NCBI RefSeq assembly: GCF_029212375.1
Contig: NZ_JARGNU010000001.1
Location: 62,001 to 126,000 of the forward strand
Length of the DNA stretch: 64,000 bases
Direction of reading: 5' to 3'
From: Zhongshania sp.
GTDB lineage: Bacteria > Pseudomonadota > Gammaproteobacteria > Pseudomonadales > Spongiibacteraceae
The notes beneath the pieces are model-generated. The model was not told where the DNA came from and did no database searches. It saw only the letters and a list, made by a program, of their open reading frames with translations. Within the stretch, counting starts at the first letter, position 1, and every line of letters begins with the position of its first letter. Position numbers and translations under genes: made by a program. Below, in pieces: positions 59,355 through 64,000 of this stretch.

Positions 59355-60722
59355 ATGAGTGAAAAAACCGTACTGATCGCCAACGGACAGGGTTTTTGGG
59401 GCGACAGTCTCCTAGGACCCAAACGTCTGGTGTCGGAAGGCCCGCTGGATTATCTGACGCTGGATTATTTGGCCGAAGTAACCATGAGCATTATGCAGAA
59501 GCAGCGCTTGCGCAACCCTGAACTGGGTTACGCTACCGATTTCGTATCGATGCTGAAAGAGATTCTGCCAACGTGTAAAGAAAAGGGCATTAAAGTTATT
59601 GCCAACGCCGGTGGTGTTAATCCACGGGGCTGTTTGAAGGCCATCCAAGAAGTTGTTAAAGAATTGGGCCTTACCGGCATTAAAATCGGTATTGTGGAAG
59701 GCGACGATATTCTCGACCAGATTCCCGAGCTGATGAAGTCTGGCGAAACCTTTAAAAACCTCGATACTGGCGAAGGCGTTGAGCAAGTGCTGAGCAGAAT
59801 GTCGAGCGCCAACGTGTATATTGGTGCTAAGCCGATTGCTGACGCCTTGGCATTGGGCGCCGATATTGTGGTAACTGGCCGCGCTACTGACCCCTCGGTA
59901 GTACTTGCGCCGTTAATTTATGAATTTGGCTGGTCGATGGACGATTTCGACAAGCTAGCTGCTGGCACGGTTATGGGTCACATTTTAGAATGTGGCGCCC
60001 AGTGTACTGGTGGTAATTATTGCGATTGGAAATCTGTACCCGATTTTGCCCGCATTGGCTACCCAGTTGTAGAAGCCAAAGCTGACGGCACGTTTGTGGT
60101 TACTAAGCACGAAGGTACAGGTGGCTTGGTAAATATCGACACCATTTCTTCACAGTTGCTGTACGAACTAGGCGATCCAAAGGGCTACCTTGGACCAGAC
60201 TGCCAGACCGACTTCACCACGATTCAGCTAGAGCAAGATGGCGAGAATCGTGTACGTGTATCTGGTATTAAGGGCAGCGCGCCAACACCGACCTACAAAG
60301 TGTCGATGTCTTATGAAAACGGCTACAAAATTGTTGGCACCCTGACTTATACCGCGCCAGATGCGGTTGCAAAAGCAGAGCTGGCAGCACAAATTTTGTT
60401 TGACCGCGTTGCGCTCTACGGCACGCCGATTCCAGAAGAAGATCGCTTTGTAGAAGTGTTTGGCACTAATGTTTGCTACAAAGGCATTGTGAAACAGAGC
60501 GAAGAGCCTGCAGAAGTATTGCTTCGGGTCGGCGCGAAGAGCCAGAACAAAGAACTGCTTAATCTGCTGGGCAGAGAAGTTGCGCCACTGATTACTAGCG
60601 GCCCAGTGGGTGTTACTGGATTTGCGGCGGGTCGTCCACGGCCAACCGAGATTGTTGGCTATTGGCCAGCCTTGATCGACAAAACCAAAGTCACCACCAC
60701 CGTTACGGTAGAGGAAGTATAA
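59355..60722 (+). CDS. acyclic terpene utilization AtuA family protein (DUF1446)
   Basis: IANGQGFWGDSLLGPKRLVSEGPLDYLTLDYLAEVTMSIM, ANAGGVNPRGC, VTGRATDPSVVLAPLIYEFGW. Confidence 0.9.
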   Translation: MSEKTVLIANGQGFWGDSLLGPKRLVSEGPLDYLTLDYLAEVTMSIMQKQRLRNPELGYATDFVSMLKEILPTCKEKGIKVIANAGGVNPRGCLKAIQEVVKELGLTGIKIGIVEGDDILDQIPELMKSGETFKNLDTGEGVEQVLSRMSSANVYIGAKPIADALALGADIVVTGRATDPSVVLAPLIYEFGWSMDDFDKLAAGTVMGHILECGAQCTGGNYCDWKSVPDFARIGYPVVEAKADGTFVVTKHEGTGGLVNIDTISSQLLYELGDPKGYLGPDCQTDFTTIQLEQDGENRVRVSGIKGSAPTPTYKVSMSYENGYKIVGTLTYTAPDAVAKAELAAQILFDRVALYGTPIPEEDRFVEVFGTNVCYKGIVKQSEEPAEVLLRVGAKSQNKELLNLLGREVAPLITSGPVGVTGFAAGRPRPTEIVGYWPALIDKTKVTTTVTVEEV

Positions 60723-60724
60723 TC

Positions 60725-61057
60725 ATGGCTAAAGTACAGTTGATGGATATTGCCATTGCCCGCAGCGGTGATAAAGGCGACGGTTCCAATGTGGGTATTA
60801 AAGCCCGCACCCCAGCGATTTATCAGTTTCTTAAAAAGACCCTGACCACCGAGATGGTAAAAGAGCACTTTAAAGAAATCTGCTTTGGTAAAGTGACGCG
60901 CTATGAGTTAGATAACCTCAACGCGCTAAATTTTATCCTTGAAGATTCACTTGGCGGTGGTGGCACTGAAACCTTGATTATGGACGCCCAGGGTAAAGTA
61001 CATGGCCTAGCGCTCCTGTTCATGGAAATGGACGTGCCGGACGAGCTGCTGGCTTAA
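60725..61057 (+). CDS. AtuA C-terminal (ferredoxin-fold-like) domain protein encoded as a separate gene
   Basis: MDIAIARSGDKGDGSNVGIKARTP; LNFILEDSLGGGGTETLIMDAQGK; directly follows the AtuA-like gene. Confidence 0.85.
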   Translation: MAKVQLMDIAIARSGDKGDGSNVGIKARTPAIYQFLKKTLTTEMVKEHFKEICFGKVTRYELDNLNALNFILEDSLGGGGTETLIMDAQGKVHGLALLFMEMDVPDELLA

Positions 61058-61100
61058 CTCGCGCTTTTAAGCCCGGCGCAATGTCGGGCTTAATATCGAT

Positions 61101-61134
61101 AATGGCAGATTTTATGATCTGCCATTATTTTTTT
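61101..61134 (+). terminator. rho-independent terminator
   Basis: AATGGCAGAT-TTTATG-ATCTGCCATT followed by ATTTTTTT. Confidence 0.88.
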
Positions 61135-61378
61135 CTGCTGTAATTAATTCTGAATACCTTTTTATACAAATCGACGCCATCCAAAATATCCCCCAATTCG
61201 GTCGCTAATGTGATCTCTTTCGGCCAAAATACTTGTCTAGGTCGCTGTTTGGCTTAGCTCATAAAGCTATTTTGTATCGTTTTTGCCATCAGCAAAGCGG
61301 AGTACTAGTTTCTATTCACTTAGCGGTGAGTATAATCCTTGCTTTAAGATATATTCATAAAATAAATAAGGGGCGTTT

Positions 61379-61951
61379 GTGAGTAGTTTAGCAAAAGAGA
61401 AGCATATTCCAGGCGAAGCCGGAATTTGGGTGTTTGTGTTCGGCGATATGTGTATCTTCGGTTTGTTTTTTGTAACCTTTGCGTATTACCGCAGTTTTGA
61501 TCTTGACTTATTTCAGCAATCACAATTGCAGCTTAATCAAAATTGGGGCGCATTAAATACGGTATTGCTGCTCACCAGCTCGTGGTTTGTGGTTATGGGT
61601 ATGAGCGCCGTAAGAAAGGGCCTAAGGAGCTTGGCGCGTAAGTGTCTTTCACTCGCCTGGTTATGCGGCTTGGGTTTTGGAATTGTAAAAGTGTTTGAAT
61701 ACGGTGAAAAAATCGAACATGGTATTACGTTAACCACCAATGATTTTTTCATGTACTACTATATTTTTACCGGTATTCATTTTTTACATTTAATAATTGG
61801 TATGGCTGTGCTGGCCTATATGATTTTAAGATTGCGTCACAATAATCCCCTTGCAAATGACCTTGCTTTACTCGAGAGCGGGGCAACCTACTGGCACATG
61901 GTGGATCTATTGTGGATCATTCTTTTCTCTCTTCTTTATTTGATTAAATAA
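61379..61951 (+). CDS. heme-copper oxidase subunit III family protein (CoxIII/NorE-like)
   Basis: FGDMCIFGLFFVTF, NDFFMYYYIFTGIHFLHLIIGM, YWHMVDLLWIILFSLLYL; paralogue of 10111-10692. Confidence 0.87.
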   Translation: MSSLAKEKHIPGEAGIWVFVFGDMCIFGLFFVTFAYYRSFDLDLFQQSQLQLNQNWGALNTVLLLTSSWFVVMGMSAVRKGLRSLARKCLSLAWLCGLGFGIVKVFEYGEKIEHGITLTTNDFFMYYYIFTGIHFLHLIIGMAVLAYMILRLRHNNPLANDLALLESGATYWHMVDLLWIILFSLLYLIK

Positions 61952-61952
61952 T

Positions 61953-62210
61953 ATGAAATCAATGTTCCTGCAATCTAATACTGCAATTTGGGCGCTGCTC
62001 GCCTTGGCCACTGTTGTCTCTTGGTTTATGGGTGGCGACGCTACTTTAAATATTCCCGCGGTAATGCTGCTGATCGCGTTTTTTAAAACGCGGCTGGTGA
62101 TAATTCATTTTATGGAGGTTAAGCATGCGCCTTTGGCCCTGCGCTTGGCTGGCGAAGCTTGGGGTATTATTTGCTGCACAGCCTTGATCGTACTGTATTC
62201 AATGGCGTAG
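61953..62210 (+). CDS. small cytochrome c oxidase subunit IV-like membrane protein (NorF-like)
   Basis: 85 aa, hydrophobic, KTRLVIIHFMEVKHAPLALRL; paralogue of 10695-10952 (KAVMSSFMEIEAMPGPWKYMM). Confidence 0.75.
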   Translation: MKSMFLQSNTAIWALLALATVVSWFMGGDATLNIPAVMLLIAFFKTRLVIIHFMEVKHAPLALRLAGEAWGIICCTALIVLYSMA

Positions 62211-62352
62211 CCGCTCAAGCCCAGCCCAGTATCGCGTCACTGAACAAATGCGCAATATGATTTGGCATCAAGGAGCGAGCTCTTTGATGCCATCTAGCAA
62301 CTCTTGCTAGCTCTTCAGTGTAGAGCGAATCGCGTCAAGCTTCCTCGGTAAA

Positions 62353-63573
62353 TCAGCCGGTAAATTCCCGGCCAAAAATACGTCTGGCAATAACCCAAGT
62401 TTGAATTTCATTGGCACCTTCGTAAATCTCACCAATTTTAGAATCCCGGTAAATGGCTTCGAGCGGAAACTCCTGGCCAGTGCCCGACAGGGTTTTAACA
62501 AAGCCGTAGGCGCCACACACTTGAATTGCATCTCTAGCGATATCGCAGGCAACCCGCGAGCCGGCGAGCTTGGCCATGGCGGCCTCGGTGTCGGCAATCC
62601 CCATTTTGTCGTGCAGCAGGGCGGCTTTTTGGTAGAGGTTGCGAGCAGATTCAATTTGCATGGCGTACTCGGCAAATTTGTACTGCCAGTGTTGGAAGCG
62701 CGCCAGCTCCTGACCAAACACCTTGCGCTTGGTCATATAGTCGGTAGAAAAATCGAAGGCCCGCTGAGCCATCGCGCAGCCAATGGCACCAATGCCCATC
62801 CGGCCTTGCACCAGTGCTTTAATCGCGGTGCGCAGGCCACCGCCTACGGTGCCAACCACGCGGTCGTCTGCGGCAAAGGCGTTAACAAAGCTAACATCAG
62901 CAGTTTGCTGAACATGGTTGCCCATTTTTAGATCGGGGGCCGAAACCGTGACACCCTCTTGCTTCATGTCGACCAGCAACATAGTGAGAGCATCGCCGGT
63001 TTTGCATAAGGTGAGAATATAGTCGCCAGCGGGGGAGTTGGTGATCCAGCGTTTAACACCGTTTATGCGGTAGCCGCCATCGACTTTCTCGGCAATGGTT
63101 TCCATCGACGCCGCCGACAGGTCGGTGCTGGCACCGGGTTCAGAGGTGGCAAAGCAGCCAACGAATTCACCTTTAATCAGCATGGGCAGAAATTTGCTGC
63201 GGATCTCGTCTTGGGCGCCGTCTAAGGTTTTACCAACCAGAATGGCTTGGCCGTCGTAAAACGCCGATGCCAAGCTGGCAGAATAGTAACCCAGCTCTTC
63301 AAGGGCGGTCATTATTGCTAAGGTGGGAAATTCAAGGCCGCGGCCGCCAACATCTTTAGGGTAGGGAATCTCGTAAAGGCCCGCTTTTGCCATGGCATCA
63401 AATTGCTCGCGGGCGAAGCCCTCGGCTGATTCTGGGGTGGTGTTTAATTTATGTGCAACCGGACGAATTACGTCTTCGGCGAACTCCCGAACTTCTTGGC
63501 GTATTTTTAGGGTTTCTTCTGGCAGATAAAGGTCGTTAAAAAGTTCGTCTGAGCGGCGTCTAATCGTTGTCAT
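62353..63573 (-). CDS. acyl-CoA dehydrogenase
   Basis: FATSEPGASTDLSAASMETIAEKV, IQVCGAYGFVKTL...IYRDSKIGEIYEGANEIQTWVIARRIFG; ATG at 63573 preferred. Confidence 0.92.
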   Translation of the reverse strand: MTTIRRRSDELFNDLYLPEETLKIRQEVREFAEDVIRPVAHKLNTTPESAEGFAREQFDAMAKAGLYEIPYPKDVGGRGLEFPTLAIMTALEELGYYSASLASAFYDGQAILVGKTLDGAQDEIRSKFLPMLIKGEFVGCFATSEPGASTDLSAASMETIAEKVDGGYRINGVKRWITNSPAGDYILTLCKTGDALTMLLVDMKQEGVTVSAPDLKMGNHVQQTADVSFVNAFAADDRVVGTVGGGLRTAIKALVQGRMGIGAIGCAMAQRAFDFSTDYMTKRKVFGQELARFQHWQYKFAEYAMQIESARNLYQKAALLHDKMGIADTEAAMAKLAGSRVACDIARDAIQVCGAYGFVKTLSGTGQEFPLEAIYRDSKIGEIYEGANEIQTWVIARRIFGREFTG

Positions 63574-64000
63574 TATACGTTCCCGGGTAGTAGAAAATGC
63601 ATGAGTTTTATTTAGCCCATATCGCGCGCAGCGCAGCTGTTTTGCGCTATTACTGGGTGTTACGAACAAGCACGCGATTAAAGAGTATGCTTGTCGATAT
63701 TAGGCTAGCTTATCAGCTAGGGGGCTGGTTCACGCCAATATTCAAGCTATTTAGGCTATGCAATTTAGGCTTGAACCAAAGCATCGTAAAGGTAGCGTGG
63801 TTTGCGCTTTAAGAGGCCAGCCTAAAGTTTGGCTTAGTTTTACTGGGCTTTGGTAGTACTGGGCATGCCAAGCGGGAGGAGGGAACGATTTAGTACTGCG
63901 GCCTTCTAAACTTTGGCGCCGGAACACGAGTTGCACCGGTAAACGTAACAATAAAATGCGGTAAATGCATGCCTTTATTAGAGATTACACGCTTGCATAC

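Noticed and set aside
62401-62931. 176-aa plus-strand ORF opposite the last acyl-CoA dehydrogenase
   Set aside because: Fully antisense to a conserved gene, without motif support.
1-64000. rRNA, tRNA genes, transposases, integrases or prophage genes
   Set aside because: No tRNA-like cloverleaf, rRNA or recognisable transposase/integrase was seen on reading; 'island' is used here only in the functional sense.

Overview
The window is a gene-dense bacterial chromosomal segment, probably from a marine-type gammaproteobacterium (taxonomy is inference). It is dominated by hydrocarbon, terpenoid and acyl-CoA catabolism. Main blocks: (i) 0-8.2 kb, a meta-cleavage lower pathway (hydrolase, acylating acetaldehyde dehydrogenase, 4-hydroxy-2-oxovalerate aldolase, class II aldolase-type decarboxylase, Rieske dioxygenase alpha and beta, hydratase, PrpE-like CoA ligase), closest in gene content to p-cumate (cmt) degradation; (ii) 8.7-14.5 kb, MarR regulator, membrane proteins, a CoxIII/CoxIV-like pair, a TonB receptor and a secreted GIPVLGSL-repeat protein; (iii) 14.6-18.5 kb, a translationally coupled molybdoenzyme, ferredoxin and ferredoxin-NADP reductase module; (iv) 18.5-31 kb, sulfotransferase, DapB-like protein, regulators, phosphotransferase and a beta-oxidation set; (v) 31.5-46.1 kb, a XylA-like reductase, aldehyde and alcohol dehydrogenases, a frameshifted TonB receptor, acyl-CoA dehydrogenases and an AlkB/XylM-type hydroxylase; (vi) 46.3-54.2 kb, a neutral-lipid (WS/DGAT) cluster; (vii) 54.5-61 kb, BadH/BadI-like ring-opening genes, an enoyl-CoA hydratase and a split AtuA-type locus; (viii) 61.4-63.6 kb, a second CoxIII/CoxIV-like pair and an acyl-CoA dehydrogenase. 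The best system-level hypothesis is a catabolic island for p-menthane-type monoterpenes, with both an aromatic (p-cymene/p-cumate) branch and an alicyclic ring-opening branch. The most concrete sequence-level finding is a one-base deletion in a C-run (36649-36652) that splits a TonB-dependent receptor. All family calls come from reading motifs and remembered family resemblance; no searches were run.
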